This document shows positions 1-12,430 of a stretch of 64,000 bases of DNA, piece after piece. The stretch lies in NCBI RefSeq assembly GCF_038502225.1, contig NW_027195381.1, forward strand, positions 1 to 64,000. Direction: 5' to 3'. The stretch is from Cherax quadricarinatus (Eukaryota > Arthropoda > Malacostraca > Decapoda > Parastacidae). The stretch's first letter is position 1, and each line of letters opens with the position of its first letter. The notes under the pieces were generated by a model. It made no database searches, was not told where the DNA came from, and worked only from the letters and a program-made list of their open reading frames with translations. A program made the translations under genes and the position numbers.

Positions 1-297
1 GCAGGAGAAAGACAAACACTCAGCAGGAGGCAGCAGGAGCAAGACAAGCACTCAGCAGTAGGCAGCAGGAGCAAGACAAACACTCAGCAGGAGGCAGCAG
101 TGGCAAGACAAACACCCAGCAGGAGGCAGCAGAGGCATAACAAACACTCAGCAGGAGGCAGCAGGAGCAAGACAAACACTCAGCAGGTGGCAGCAGGAGG
201 CAGCAGGAGGCAGCAGTAGCAAGACAAACACTTAGCAGGAGGCAGCAGGAGCAAGACAAACACTCAGCAGGAGGCAGCAGGAGCAAGACAAACACTA
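1..297. repeat. 32-bp minisatellite, CAGCAGGAGG-type
   Basis: About nine tandem copies of a 32-bp purine-rich unit containing GGCAGCAGGAGCAAGACAAA. The 'cact' landmark recurs at 17, 49 and 81, which fixes the period. The array runs off the left edge of the window. The minus strand is open (Leu/Cys-rich) only because of the repeat; I do not regard it as coding. Confidence 0.9.
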
Positions 298-335
298 GTG
301 ATAGAAACCAGAACCTCTCAACAGTGGTGACGACC

Positions 336-459
336 AGTGTCAGTGGAAGTGTCAGTGGAAGTGTCAGTGGAAGTGTCAGTGGAAGTGTCAGTGGAAATGT
401 CAGTGGCAGTGTCAGTGGAAGTGTCAGTGGAAGTGTCAGTGGAAGTGTCAGTGGAAGTG
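336..459. repeat. 12-bp minisatellite (AGTGTCAGTGGA)n
   Basis: About ten copies of AGTGTCAGTGGA with a few substitutions (AAATGTCAGTGG near 396). It lies 39 bp after the preceding array, separated by a short unique spacer. Confidence 0.92.
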
Positions 460-463
460 GCTA

Positions 464-500
464 ACACACGGGTTCATCCCCGCCCGTGGTATGTAAGAAC
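464..500 (+). mobile_element. possible fragment of tRNA-derived SINE (B-box region)
   Basis: GGGTTCATCCCCGCCCGT resembles a pol III B box followed by a CCCGT run, as in the SINE at 63847-64000 (GGGTTCAAACCCCACCCGT). Only about 30 bp match, so this is tentative. Confidence 0.35.
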
Positions 501-521
501 TGTGTCGCCAACATGAAAGAC

Positions 522-2745
522 AAACCCTCACCTCCATGGAGGTGAGGGTTTCTTCCAGACAAACCTTCACCTCCATGGTAGTGAGGGTTTCTTCCAGACA
601 AACCTTCACCTCCATGGTAGTGAGGGTTTCTTCCAGACAAACCCTCACCTCCATGGAAGTGAGGGTTTCTTCCAGACAAACCTTCACCTCCATGGTAGTG
701 AGGGTTTCTTCCAGACAAACCCTCACCTCCATGGTAGTGAGGGTTTCTTCCAGACAAACCTTCACCTCCATGGTAGTGAGGGTTTCTTCCAGACAAACCC
801 TCACCTCCATGGTAGTGAGGGTTTCTTCCAGACAAACCCTCACCTCCATGGTAGTGAGGGTTTCTTCCAGACAAACCCTTCACCTCCATGGTAGTGAGGG
901 TTTCTTCCAGACAACCCTTCACCTCCATGGTAATGAGGGTTTCTTCCAGACAAACCTTCACCTCCATGGAAGTGAGGGTTTCTTCCAGACAAACCTTCAC
1001 CTCCATGGTAGTGAGGGTTTCTTCCAGACAAACCCTCACCTCCATGGAAGTGAGGGTTTCTTCCAGACAAACCTTCACCTCCATGGTAGTGAGGGTTTCT
1101 TCCAGACAACCCCTCACCTCCATGGAAGTGAGGGTTTCTTCCAGACAAACCTTCACCTCCATGGTAGTGAGGGTTTCTTCCAGACAACCCCTCACCTCCA
1201 TGGAAGTGAGGGTTTCTTCCAGACAAACCCTCACCTCCATGGAAGTGAGGGTTTCTTCCAGACAAACCTTCACCTCCATGGTAGTGAGGGTTTCTTCCAG
1301 ACAACCCCTCACCTCCATGGAAGTGAGGGTTTCTTCCAGACAAACCTTCACCTCCATGGTAGTGAGGGTTTCTTCCAGACAACCCCTCACCTCCATGGAA
1401 GTGAGGGTTTCTTCCAGACAAACCTTCACCTCCATGGTAGTGAGGGTTTCTTCCAGACAACCCCTCACCTCCATGGAAGTGAGGGTTTCTTCCAGACAAA
1501 CCCTCACCTCCATGGAAGTGAGGGTTTCTTCCAGACAAACCTTCACCTCCATGGTAGTGAGGGTTTCTTCCAGACAACCCCTCACCTCCATGGAAGTGAG
1601 GGTTTCTTCCAGACAAACCTTCACCTCCATGGTAGTGAGGGTTTCTTCCAGACAACCCCTCACCTCCATGGAAGTGAGGGTTTCTTCCAGACAAACCCTC
1701 ACCTCCATGGAAGTGAGGGTTTCTTCCAGACAAACCTTCACCTCCATAGTAGTGAGGGTTTCTTCCAGACAAACCTTCACCTCCATGGTAGTGAGGGTTT
1801 CTTCCAGACAAACCCTCACCTCCATGGTAGTGAGGGTTTGTTCCAGACAAACCCTCACCTCCATGGAAGTGAGGGTTTGTTCCAGACAAACCCTCACCTC
1901 CATGGAAGTGAGGGTTTCTTCCAGACAAACCTTCACCTCCATGGTAGTGAGGGTTTCTTCCAGACAAACCCTCACCTCCATGGTAGTGAGGGTTTCTTCC
2001 AGACAAACCCTCACCTCCATGGAAGTGAGGGTTTGTTCCAGACAAACCCTCACCTCCATGGAAGTGAGGGTTTCTTCCAGACAAACCTTCACCTCCATGG
2101 TAGTGAGGGTTTCTTCCAGACAAACCCTCACCTCCATGGTAGTGAGGGTTTGTTCCAGACAAACCCTCACCTCCATGGTAGTGAGGGTTTCTTCCAGACA
2201 AACCCTCACCTCCATGGTAGTGAGGGTTTGTTCCAGACAAACCTTCACCTCCATGGTAGTGAGGGTTTCTTCCAGACAAACCTTCACCTCCATGGTAGTG
2301 AGGGTTTCTTCCAGACAAACCCTCACCTCCATGGTAGTGAGGGTTTCTTCCAGACAAACGTACACCTCCATGGAAGTGAGGGTTTCTTCCAGACAAACCT
2401 TCACCTCCATGGTAGTGAGGGTTTCTTCCAGACAAACCCTCACCTCCATGGTAGTGAGGGTTTCTTCCAGACAAACCCTCACCTTCATGGTAGTGAGGGT
2501 TTCTTCCAGACAAACCTTCACCTCCATGGTAGTGAGGGTTTCTTCCAGACAAACCTTCACCTCCATGGTAGTGAGGGTTTCTTCCAGACAAACCTTCACC
2601 TCCATGGAAGTGAGGGTTTCTTCCAGACAAACCCTCACCTCCATGGAAGTGAGGGTTTCTTCCAGACGAACCCTCACCTCCATTGTAGTGAGGGTTTCTT
2701 CCAGACAAACCCTCACCTCCATGGTAGTGAGGGTTTCTTCCAGAC
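522..2745. repeat. 39-bp minisatellite with CCATGG dyad
   Basis: About 57 copies of a 39-bp unit built from TGAGGGTTTCTTCCAGACAA and ACCCTCACCTCCATGGTAG. Variants are ccttcacc/ccctcacc, gtagtg/gaagtg and cttcc/gttcc. Since 39 = 13 codons, long frames stay open on both strands (622-805 residues), giving degenerate 13-residue peptides with no recognisable domain. Each unit is a near-palindrome centred on CCATGG, and the first unit (522-551) is a perfect 30-bp palindrome. Confidence 0.96.
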
Positions 2746-2867
2746 TTCCAGATTTTCGACCATTCTCAGTACCACTTAATAAAGATTTTGGTCTGGAACT
2801 TAAGTGGACACAAAAGTGGCCACATTGATGATCGTTCAGCTTAAACTCTACGTTATTTAGATAAATG
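2746..2867. other. short non-repetitive spacer
   Basis: No ORF or known element seen. An AATAAAGAT string at about 2779 matches the AATAAAGATA found at the ends of several dispersed elements in this window. Confidence 0.5.
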
Positions 2868-3185
2868 AGAACCGACAAGTTGATAAATTAGGCACATGTA
2901 CAACACTTGAGTATCTCTAGGATGTAAATGTTCCGCCTCACAGTGGCTTCATCAGTCCTATACAAAGTAGAATAGTGAAGATCAGAAGGAGTTTGGGGTA
3001 ATCAGTCCCTCAGCCTTGAGTCATTGTAATCAGTCCATCAGTCAAGATAAGAATACAAGAATAAGGGGCTAATAACTCCTGTTCTTCACCATTCTTCTTT
3101 GTATGGACTAATGGAATCACTGTGTGGCGAATTCTTCCATACTTCACATACCCAAGTGTTGTGGATATGTCTAATTTCTCTATGA
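2868..3185. mobile_element. degenerate inverted-repeat element of the ribozyme-like family
   Basis: The left part (GATAAATTAGGCACATGT, then GGCTTCATCAGTCC near 2944-2958) and the right part (GTATGGACTAATGG, then GTGTCTAATTTC-like sequence near 3170) are diverged versions of the two inverted arms of the intact element at 55771-56180. The interior (AATCAGTCCCTCAGCCTTGAG) also matches it. The ribozyme-like cores are broken: GAAA has become GGAA on the left, and GAATTC replaces GAAACG on the right. I infer an old copy of the same family. Confidence 0.75.
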
Positions 3186-3397
3186 TATTTGGCAGAAATA
3201 CACTGATATACTCCTAGCACAGCTGCCTTCACAACGTTGTAATTAGAGAAGTTTTAAACACCCAAACCCGCAGTCATTTCCTGGAAAAGCTCTCGCTTCA
3301 CACTGTGAGGGTCTGGGTTTGATTCCCGGCGAAGGGTGGAAACATTGGACGAGTTTCCTTACACAGGTTGTCTATGTTCACCCATTAGTAAAATGGG

Positions 3398-5640
3398 TAC
3401 CTGGGTGTTAGTGGACCGGTGTGGGTCATCCTGGGTGTTAGTGGACTGGTGTGGGTCACATCCTGGTCGTTAGTGGACCGGTGTGGGTCACATCCTAGGT
3501 GTTAGTGGACTGGTGTGGGTCACATCCTGGGTGTTAGTGGACCGGTGTGGGTCACATCCTGGGTGTTAGTGCACTGGTGTGAGTCACACCTTGGGTGTTA
3601 GTGGACTGGTGTGGGTTACATCCTGGGTGTTAGTGGACTGGTGTGGGTCACACCTTGGGTGCTAGTGGACTGGTGTGGGTCACACCTTGGGTGTTAGTGG
3701 ACTGGTGTGGGTCACATCCTGGGAGCTAGTGGACTGGTGTGGGTCACATCCTGGGAATTAGTGGACTGGTGTGGGTCACATCCTGGGTGTTAGTGGACTG
3801 GTGTGGGTCACATCCTGGGTGTTAGTGGACTGGTGTGGGTCGCATCCTGGGTGTTAGTGGACTGGTGTGGGTCACATCCTGGGTGTTAGTGGACTGGTGT
3901 GGGTCACATCCTGGGTGTTAGTGGACTGGTGTGGGTCACATCCTGGGTATTAGTGGACTAGTGTGGGTCACATCCTGGGTGTTAGTGGACTGGTGTGGGT
4001 CACATCCTGGGTGTTAGTGGACTGATGTGGGTCACATCCTGGGTGTTAGTGGACTGGTGTGGGTCACATCCTGGGTGTTAGTGGACTGGTGTGGGTCACA
4101 TCCTGGGTGTTAGTGGACTGATGTGGGTCACATCCTGGGTGTTAGTAGACTGGTGTGGGTCACATACTGGGTGTTAGTGGAGTGGTGTGGGTCACATCCT
4201 GGGTGTTAGTGGACTGGTGTGGGTCACATCCTGGGTGTTAGTGGACTGGTGTGGGTCACATCCTGGGTGTTAGTGGACTGGTGTGGGTCACATCCTGGGT
4301 GTTAGTGGACTGATGTGGGTCACATCCTGGGTGTTAGTGGACTGGTGTGGGTCACATCCTGGGTGTTAGTGGACTGGTGTGGGTCACATCCTGGGTGTTA
4401 GTGGACTGATGTGGGTCACATCCTGGGTGTTAGTGAACTGGTGTGGGTCACATACTGGGTGTTAGTGGAGTGGTGTGGGTCACATCCTGGGTGTTAGTGG
4501 ACTGGTGTGGGTCACATCCTGGGTGTTAGTGAACTGGTGTGGGTCACATCCTGGGTGTTAGTGGACTGGTGTGGGTTACATCCTGGGTGTTAGTGGACTG
4601 GTGTGAGTCACACCTTGGGTGTTAGTGGACTGGTGTGGGTTTCATCCTGGGTGTTAGTGGACTGGTGTGGGTCACACCTTGGGTGTTAGTGGACTGGTGT
4701 GGGTCACACCTTGGGTGCTAGTGGACTGGTGTGGGTCACATCCTGGGAGTTAGTGGACTGGTGTGGGTCACATCCTGAGTGTTAGTGGACTGGTGTGGGT
4801 CACAACCTGGGTGTTAGTGGACTGGTGTGGGTCGCATCCTGGGTGTTAGTGGACTGGTGTGGGTCACATCCTGGGTGTTAGTGGACTGGTGTGGGTCACA
4901 TCCTGGGTGTTAGTGGACTGGTGTGGGTCACATCGTGGGTGTTAGTGGACTGGTGTGTGTCACATCCTGGGTGTTAGTGGACTGGTGTGGGTCGCATCCT
5001 GGGTGTTAGTGGACTGGTGTGGGTCACATCCTGGGTGTTAGTGGACTGGTGTGAGTCACACCTTGGGTGTTAGTGGGCTGGTGTGGGTTTCATCCTGGGT
5101 GTTAGTGGACTGGTGTGGGTCACACCTTGGGTGCTAGTGGACTGGTGTGGGTCACATCCTGGGTGTTAGTGGACTGGTGTGGGTCACATCCTGGGTGTTA
5201 GTGGACTGGTGTGGGTCACATCCTGGGTGTTAGTGGACTGGTGTGGGTCACATCCTGGGTGTTAGTGGACTGGTGTTGGTCACATCCTGGGTGTTAGTGG
5301 ACTGGTGTGGGTCACATCCTGGGTGTTAGTGGACTGGTGTGGGTCACATCCTGGGTGTTAGTGGACTGGTGTGGGTCACATCCTGGGTGTTAGTGGACTG
5401 GTGTGGGTCACATCCTGGGTGTTAGTGGACTGGTGTGGGTCACATCCTGGGTGTTAGTGGACTGGTGTGGGTCACATCCTGGGTGTTAGTGGACTGGTGT
5501 GGGTCACATCCTGGGTGTTAGTGGACTGGTGTGGGTCGCATCCTGGGTGTTAGTGGACTTGTGTGGGTCACATCCTGGGTGTTAGTGGACTGGTGTGGGT
5601 CACATCCTGGGTGTTAGTGGACTAGTGTGGGTCACATCCT
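3398..5640 (+). repeat. 32-bp array grown inside SINE copy 1
   Basis: About 70 copies of a 32-bp unit containing TGGGTGTTAGTGGACTGGTG and TGGGTCACATCC. The unit is exactly the SINE body segment that occurs once in copies 2 and 3. Variant units (caccttggg, tgatgtggg, gtgagtcac) recur in blocks, showing later block duplication. Confidence 0.95.
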
Positions 5641-5727
5641 GGGATAAAACTGACCTAATTTGCGGGAAATGCTCAGCATAACAAGCGACTTTCTATATAG
5701 TAGTATGTCACTGATGTCAGCTATGAT

Positions 5728-7093
5728 CTGTATACCTTGTACATGTACTTGTATACCTTGTACATGTACTTGTATACCTTGTACATGTACTTGTATACCT
5801 TGTACATGTACCTGTATACCTTGTACATGTACTTGTATACCTTGTACATGTACTTGTATACCTTGTACATGTACTTGCATACCTTGTACATGTACTTGTA
5901 TACCTTGTACATGTACTTGTATACCTTGTACATGTACTTGTATACCTTGTACATGTACTTGTATACCTTGTACATGTACTTGTATACCTTGTACATGTAC
6001 TTGCATACCTTGTACATGTACTTGTATACCTTGTACATGTACTTGTATACCTTGTACATGTACTTGTATACCTTGTACATGTACTTGTATACCTTGTACA
6101 TGTACTTGTATACCTTGTACATGTACTTGTATACCTTGTACATGTACTTGTATACCTTGTACATGTACTTGTATACCTTGTACATGTACTTGTATACCTT
6201 GTACATGTACTTGTATACCTTGTACATGCACTTGTATACCTTGTACATGTACTTGTATACCTTGTACATGTACTTGTATACCTTGTACATGTACTTGTAT
6301 ACCTTGTACATGTACTTGTATACGTTGTACATGTACTTGTATACCTTGTACATGTACTTGTATACCTTGTACATGTACATGTATACCTTGTACATGTACT
6401 TGTATACCTTGTACATGTACTTGTATACCTTGTACATGTACTTGTATACCTTGTACATGTACTTGTATACCTTGTACATGTACTTGTATACCTTGTACAT
6501 GTACATGTATACCTTGTACATGTACTTGTATACCTTGTACATGTACTTGTATACCTTGTACATGTACTTGTATACCTTGTACATGTACTTGTATACCTTG
6601 TACATGTACTTGTATACCTTGTACATGTACTTGTATACCTTGTACATGTACTTGTATACCTTGTACATGTACTTGTATACCTTGTACATGTACTTGTATA
6701 CCTTGTACATGTACTTGTATACCTTGTACATGTACTTGTATACCTTGTACATGTACTTGTATACCTTGTACATGTACTTGTATACCTTGTACATGTACTT
6801 GTATACCTTGTACATGTACTTGTATACCTTGTACATGTACTTGTATACCTTGTACATGTACTTGTATACCTTGTACATGTACTTGTATACCTTGTACATG
6901 TACTTGTATACCTTGTACATGTACTTGTATACCTTGTACATGTACTTGTATACCTTGTACATGTACTTGTATACCTTGTACATGTACTTGTATACCTTGT
7001 ACATGTACTTGTATACCTTGTACATGTACTTGTATACCTTGTACATGTACTTGTATACCTTGTACATGTACTTGCATACCTTGTACATGTACT
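5728..7093 (+). repeat. 21-bp array grown inside SINE copy 1
   Basis: About 65 very uniform copies of a 21-bp unit (TATACCTTGTACATGTACT plus TG). It contains the perfect 10-bp palindrome GTACATGTAC. As 21 = 7 codons, every frame on both strands is open (CIPCTCT, MYKVYKY and others); these are artefacts. The homogeneity suggests recent expansion. Confidence 0.96.
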
Positions 7094-7110
7094 GGTAGAA
7101 ATAAAGATAT

Positions 7111-7112
7111 TA

Positions 7113-7205
<93 letters not shown>
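7111..7205 (+). repeat. (ATT)n tail of SINE copy 1
   Basis: About 31 ATT triplets following AATAAAGATATTATTTTT. This is the microsatellite tail of the SINE; the same tail (as AAT on the plus strand) ends the inverted copy at 22599. Confidence 0.93.
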
Positions 7206-7206
<1 letters not shown>

Positions 7207-7440
7207 AACCCCGTTCGTGACCACTATTACTTTGAGTCCCTGTGATTTGTACCATTTAAATATGTGTTATTCTGTCATTCTTAGCACTGTACACAGAGTA
7301 TATTTGGGTGTAGGAACACTCAGATAAAGACATGTACCTCTGCTTGTTTGTCTTGGTCTTGCTTGGCTCTGTTGAGTGCTTTATTGACGTCTTAGTTATG
7401 ACCTGGGATAGAGGCCACCACACTACCACCTGCGTCCTTA
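7206..7440. other. unique spacer
   Basis: No recognised element. A plus-strand frame starting at 7332 begins with a hydrophobic stretch (MYLCLFVLVLLGSVECF) that looks like a signal peptide, but it runs straight into the low-complexity array. There is no independent support for a gene. Confidence 0.4.
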
Positions 7441-10400
7441 AAAGTGGTGGTAGTGGTGACGGTGGTAATGATGGTCGTGGTGGTGCTGGCGGTATTGGTG
7501 ATTGTGTTGGAAGGGGTGGTAGGGGAGGTGGTGGTGGTAATGGGGCTGGTGGTGAAATTGGTGGTAGTAGGGGTAGTGGGTGTGGTGGTATTGGTGATAT
7601 TGGTAGTAGTTGTAGGGGTGATGGTGGTAGTGGTGATGGTGATAGTTGTGGGAGTAGCGTCATAGGGGTAAAGGTGGTTCTGTTTGGGGTGGTGGTATTG
7701 ATGGTGATAGAGATAATGGTACTAGAGGTGGAATTACTGGAAATAATGGTGGTAGTGGAATTGGTGGTCATGGTAGTGTTAGTGGTAGTGAAGGGAGTGG
7801 TGGAAGTTATAGTAATGGTGATTGTGATGGAAGTGACAGTGGTAGAGGCAGTGGTGATGGTACTCATGGTAGTTGTGGTATTGGTGATGAATGTGACGGT
7901 AGTGGTTGTAGAGATGATGACAGCAGTGGTGGTTGTGGTGATGACAGTAGTGGTGGTAGTGGTGATGACAGTAGTGTTGGTAGTGGTGATGACAGTAGTG
8001 GAGGAAGTGGTGATGACAGTAGTGGTGATAGTGGTGATGACAGTAGTGGTAATAGTGATAACAGTAGTGGTGGTAGTGGTGATGACAGTTGTGTAGGTAG
8101 TGGTGATGACAGTAGTGGTGGTAGTGGTGATGACAGTTGTGGTGGTAGTGGTGATGACAGTAGTGGTGGAAGTGATGATGACAGTAGTGGTGGTAGTGGT
8201 GATGGCAGTAGTGGTGGTAGTGGTGATGGCAGTAGCGGTGGTAGTGGTGATGAGACTAGTGGTTGTAGTGGTGATGACAGTAGTGGTGGTAGTGGTGATG
8301 ACAGTAGTGGTAGTGGTGATGGCAGTAGTGGTGGTGGTGGTGATGACAGTAGTGCTGATAGTGGAGATGACAGTAGTGGTGGTAGTGGTGATGACAGTAG
8401 TGGTGGTAGTGGTGATGACAGTAGTGGTGGTGGTGGTGATGACAGTAGTGCTGATAGTGGAGATGACAGTAGTGGTGGTAGTGGTGATGACAGTAGTGGT
8501 GGTAGTGGTGATGACAGTAGTGGTGTTGGTGGTGATGACAGTTGCGTAGGTAGTGGTGATGACAGTAGTGGTGGTGGTGGTGATGACAGTAGTGGTGGTA
8601 GTGGTGATGACAGTAGTGGTGGTAGTGGTGATGACAGTAGTGGTGGTAGTGGTGATGACAGTTGTGGTGGTAGTGGTGATGACAGTTGTGGTGGTAGTGG
8701 TGATGACAGTTGTGGTGGTAGTGGTGATGACAGTTGTGGTGGTAGTGGTGATGACAGTTGTGTAGGTAGAGGTGATAACAGTAGTGGTAGTGGTGATGGA
8801 AGTAGTGGTGGTAGTGGTGATGACAGTAGAGGTGCTAGTGGTGATGACAGTATTGGTGGCAGTGGTGATGACAGTAATGGTAGTAGTGGCGATGACAGTA
8901 GTGGTGATGACGGCAGGGGTGGTAGTGGTGATGACAGTAGTGGTGGTAGTGGTAATGACAATAGTGGTGGTAGTGGTGATGACAGTAGTGGTGGTAGTGG
9001 TGATGGCAGTAGTGGTGGTAGTGGTGATCGCAGTAGTGGTGGTAGTGGTGATGGCAGTAGTGGTGGTAGTGGTGATGACAGTAGTGGTGATGACAGTTGT
9101 GGTGATGACAGTAGTGGTGGTAGTGGTAATGACAATAGTGGTGGTAGTGGTGATGACAGTAGTGGTGGTAGTGGTGATGGCAGTAGTGGTGGTAGTGGTG
9201 ATGGCAGTAGTGGTGGTAGTGGTGATGGCAGTAGTGGTGGTAGTGGTGATGACAGTAGTGGTGATGACAGTTGTGGTCTTAGTGTTGATGACAGTAGTGG
9301 TGTTAGTGGTGATGACAGTAGTGGTGGTAGTGGTGATGAGAGTTGTGGTGGTATTGGTGATGACAGTAGTGGTGGTAATGGTGATGACAGTAGTGGTGGT
9401 AGTGATAATGACAATAGTGGTGGTAGTGGTGATGACAGTAGTGGTGGTAGGGGTGATGACGGTAGCGGTTGTAGTGGTGATGACAGTAGTGGTGGTAGTG
9501 GTGATGACAGTAGTGGTGGTAGTGGTGATGGCAGTAGAGGTGGTAGTGGTGATGACAGTAGTGGTGGTAGTGGTGGTAGTGGTGATGACAGTAGTGGTGG
9601 TAGTGGTGATGACAGTAGTGGTAGTGGTAATGGCAGTAGTGGTGGTGGTGGTGATGGCAGTAGAGGTGGTAGTGGTGATGACACTAGTGGTGGTAGTGGT
9701 GATGGCAGTAGAGGTGGTAGTGGTGATGACAGTAGTGGTGGTAGTGGTGGTAGTGGTGATGACAGTAGTGGTGGTAGTGGTGATGACAGTAGTGGTAGTG
9801 GTAATGGCAGTAGTGGTGGTGGTGGTGATGACAGTAGTGGTGGTAGTGGTGATGACAGTATTGGTGGCAGTGGTGATGATAGTAGTGGTGTTGGTGGTGA
9901 TGACAGTTGTGTAGGTAGTGGTTACAGTAGTGGTGGTGGTGGTGATGACAGTAGTGGTGGTAGTGGTGATGACAGTAGTGGTGGTAGTGGTGATGACAGT
10001 ATTGGTGGTAGTGGTGACGACAGTTGTGGTGGTAGTGGTGATGACAGTTGTGGTGGTAGTGGTGATGACAGTTGTGGTGGTAGGGGTGATGACAGTTGTG
10101 TAGGTAGTGGTGATGACAGTAGTGGTAGTGGTGTTGGCAGTAGTGGTGGTAGTGGTGATGACAGTTGTGTAGGTAGTTGTGATGACAGTAGTGGTGATGA
10201 CAGTTGTGGTGGTAGTGTTGATGTCAGTAGTGGTGGTACTGGTGATGACAGTAGTGGTGGTAGTGGTGATGACAGTTGTAGTGGTAGTGGTGATGACAGT
10301 AGTGGTGGTAGTGGTGATGACAGTAGTGGTGGTAGTGGTGATGACAGCATTGGTGGTTGTGGTGATGACAGTAGTGGTAGTAGTGGTGATGACAGTAGTG

Positions 10401-12430
10401 GTGATGGCAGTAGTAGTGGTAGTGGTGATGACAGTAGTGGTGGTAGTGGTGATGACAGTAGTGGTGGTAGTGGTGATGGCAGTAGTGGTAGTAGTGGTGA
10501 TGACAGTAGTGGTGATGACAGTAGTGGTGGTAGTGGACATGACAGTTGTGGTGGTAGTGGTGATGACAGTAGTGGTGGTAGTGGTGATGACAGTAGTGGT
10601 GATGGTAGTAGTGGTGATGACAGTAGTGGTGATGACAGTAGTGGTGATGACAGTAGTGGTGATGACAGTAGTGGTGATGACAGTAGTGGTGATGACAGTA
10701 GTGGTGATGGCAGTAGTGCTGATGACAGTAGTGCTGATGACAGTAGTGGTGGTAGTTTGTGACGACAGTAGTGGTGGTAGTGGTGATGACAGTTGTGGTG
10801 GTAGTGGTGATGACAGTAGTGGTGGTAGTGGTGATGACAGTAGTGGTGGTAGTCGTGATGATATTTGTGGTGGTAGTGGTGATGACAGTTGTGGTGGTAG
10901 TGGTGATGACAGTAGTGGTGTTAGTGGTGATGACAGTAGTGGTATTAGTGGTGATGACAGTAGTGGTGGTAGTGGACATGACAGTTGTGGTGGTAGTGGT
11001 GATGACAGTAGTGGTGGTAGTGGTGATGACAGTAGTGGTGGTAGTGGTGATGACAGTAGTGGTGATGCCAGTAGTGGTGGTAGTTTGTGATGACAGTAGT
11101 GGTAGTAGTGGTGATGACAGTAGTGGTAGTAGTGGTGATGACAGTAGTGGTGGTAGTGGTGATGATATTTGTGGTGGTAGTGGTGATGACAGTAGTGGTG
11201 GTAGTGGTGATGACAGTAGTGGTGGTAGTGGTGGTAGTGGTGATGACAGTAGTGGTGGTAGTTTGTGATGACAGTAGTGGTGATAGTGGTGATGACAGTA
11301 GTGGTAGTAGTGGTGATGACAGTAGTGGTGGTAGTGGTGATGATATTTGTGGTGGTAGTGGTGATGACAGTAGTGGTGGTAGTGGTGATGACAGTAGTGG
11401 TGGTAGTGGTGATGACAGTAGTGGTGGTAGTGGTGATGACAGTAGTGGTTTTAGTGGTGATGACAGTAGTGGTGTTCGTGGGGATGACAGTAGTGGTGTT
11501 AGTGGTGATGACAGTAGTGGTGTTAGTAGTGATGACAGTAGTGGTGGTAGTGGTGATGACAGTAGTGGTGGTAGTGGTAATGGCAGTTGTGGTGATAATG
11601 GTGATGAGAGTAGTGGTGGTAGTGGTGATGATTGTAGTGGTATTGGTGATGACAGTAGTGGTGATAGTGGTAATGACAGTTGTGGTGGAAGTGCTGATGA
11701 CAGTAGTGGTGTTAGTGGTGATGGCAGTAGTGGTGTTAGTGGTGATGACAGTAGTGGTATTAGTGGTGATGACAGTAGTGGTGGTAGTGGTGATGACAGT
11801 AGTGGTGGTAGTGATGACAGTAGTTGTGGTAGTGGTGATGGCAGTAGTGGTAGTAGTGGTGATGACAGTAGTGTTGGTAGTGGTGATGACAGTAGTGGTA
11901 GTAGTGGTGATGACAGTAGTGGTAGTAGTGGTGATGACAGTAGTGGTGGTAGTGGTGATGACAGTAGTGGTGGTAGTGGTAATGACAGTTGTGGTGATAA
12001 TGGTGATGAGAGTAGTGGTGGTAGTGGTGATGATTGTAGTGTGGAGATGACAGTAGTGGTGGAAGTGGTAATGACAGTTGTGGTGGTAGTGGTGATGACA
12101 GTAGTGGTGGTAGTTTTAATAACAGTTGTGGTGATAATGGTGATGAGAGTAGTGGTGGTAGTGGTGATGATTGTAGTGTGGGGATGACAGTAGTGGTGGT
12201 AGTGTAATGACAGTTGTGGTGGTAGTGGTGATGACAGTAGTGGTGTTAGTGGTGATGACAGTAGTGGTGGTAGTGGTGATGAGATTAGTGGTGGTAGTAG
12301 TAATGACAGTTGTGGTGATAATGGTGATGAGAGTAGTGGTGGCAGTGGTGATGATTTTAGTGGTAGTGGTGATAACAGTAGTTGTGATGACAGTGATGGT
12401 AGTAGTGGTGGTGTTAAAGGAGATGACAGT
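7441..12430. repeat. 21-bp minisatellite (GGT AGT GGT GAT GAC AGT AGT)
   Basis: About 5 kb of a 21-bp triplet-built unit, GGTAGTGGTGATGACAGTAG plus T. Many copies are shortened or lengthened by whole triplets, which keeps frames open: GSGDDSS on plus, Thr-rich VITTTTT on minus. Block duplications are visible. For example, a block beginning GGCAGTAGAGG near 9530 recurs about 174 bp later, and GATGATATTTGTGG recurs near 10857, 11160 and 11340. No domain, splice signal or codon bias argues for coding. Confidence 0.93.

Larger units (their letters stand above)
3255..7205 (+). mobile_element. tRNA-derived SINE (copy 1), inflated by internal tandem arrays
   Basis: Read in order on the plus strand this is one SINE. 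It has a tRNA-like head with B box GGTTTGATTCC (3316-3326), then GGTGGAAACATTGGACGAGTTTCC-type body sequence, GTTCACCCATTAG, GGTACCTGGGTGTTAGTGG, a body ending TGACCTAATTTGCGGGAAATG (5650-5670), TATGTCACTGATGTCAGC (5702-5719), AATAAAGATATTATT (7100-7114), and an ATT tail. The complete copy at 22599-22980 has the same blocks in about 380 bp. Here two blocks have expanded to about 2.2 and 1.4 kb. The A box of the head is eroded. Confidence 0.88.

Noticed and set aside
461..2878. Long ORFs on both strands in the 39-bp array
   Set aside because: The unit is 13 codons without stops in several frames, so open frames arise automatically; peptides are pure repeats with no domain.
5632..7327. Cys-rich CIPCTCT and other ORFs over the 21-bp array
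   Set aside because: The array is an expanded internal SINE segment and all six frames are open.
7256..10540. Thr-rich 1094-residue mucin-like ORF
   Set aside because: It is the antisense of the GGT/AGT/GAT satellite; there is no signal peptide at its start, no cysteine domain and no conserved end.
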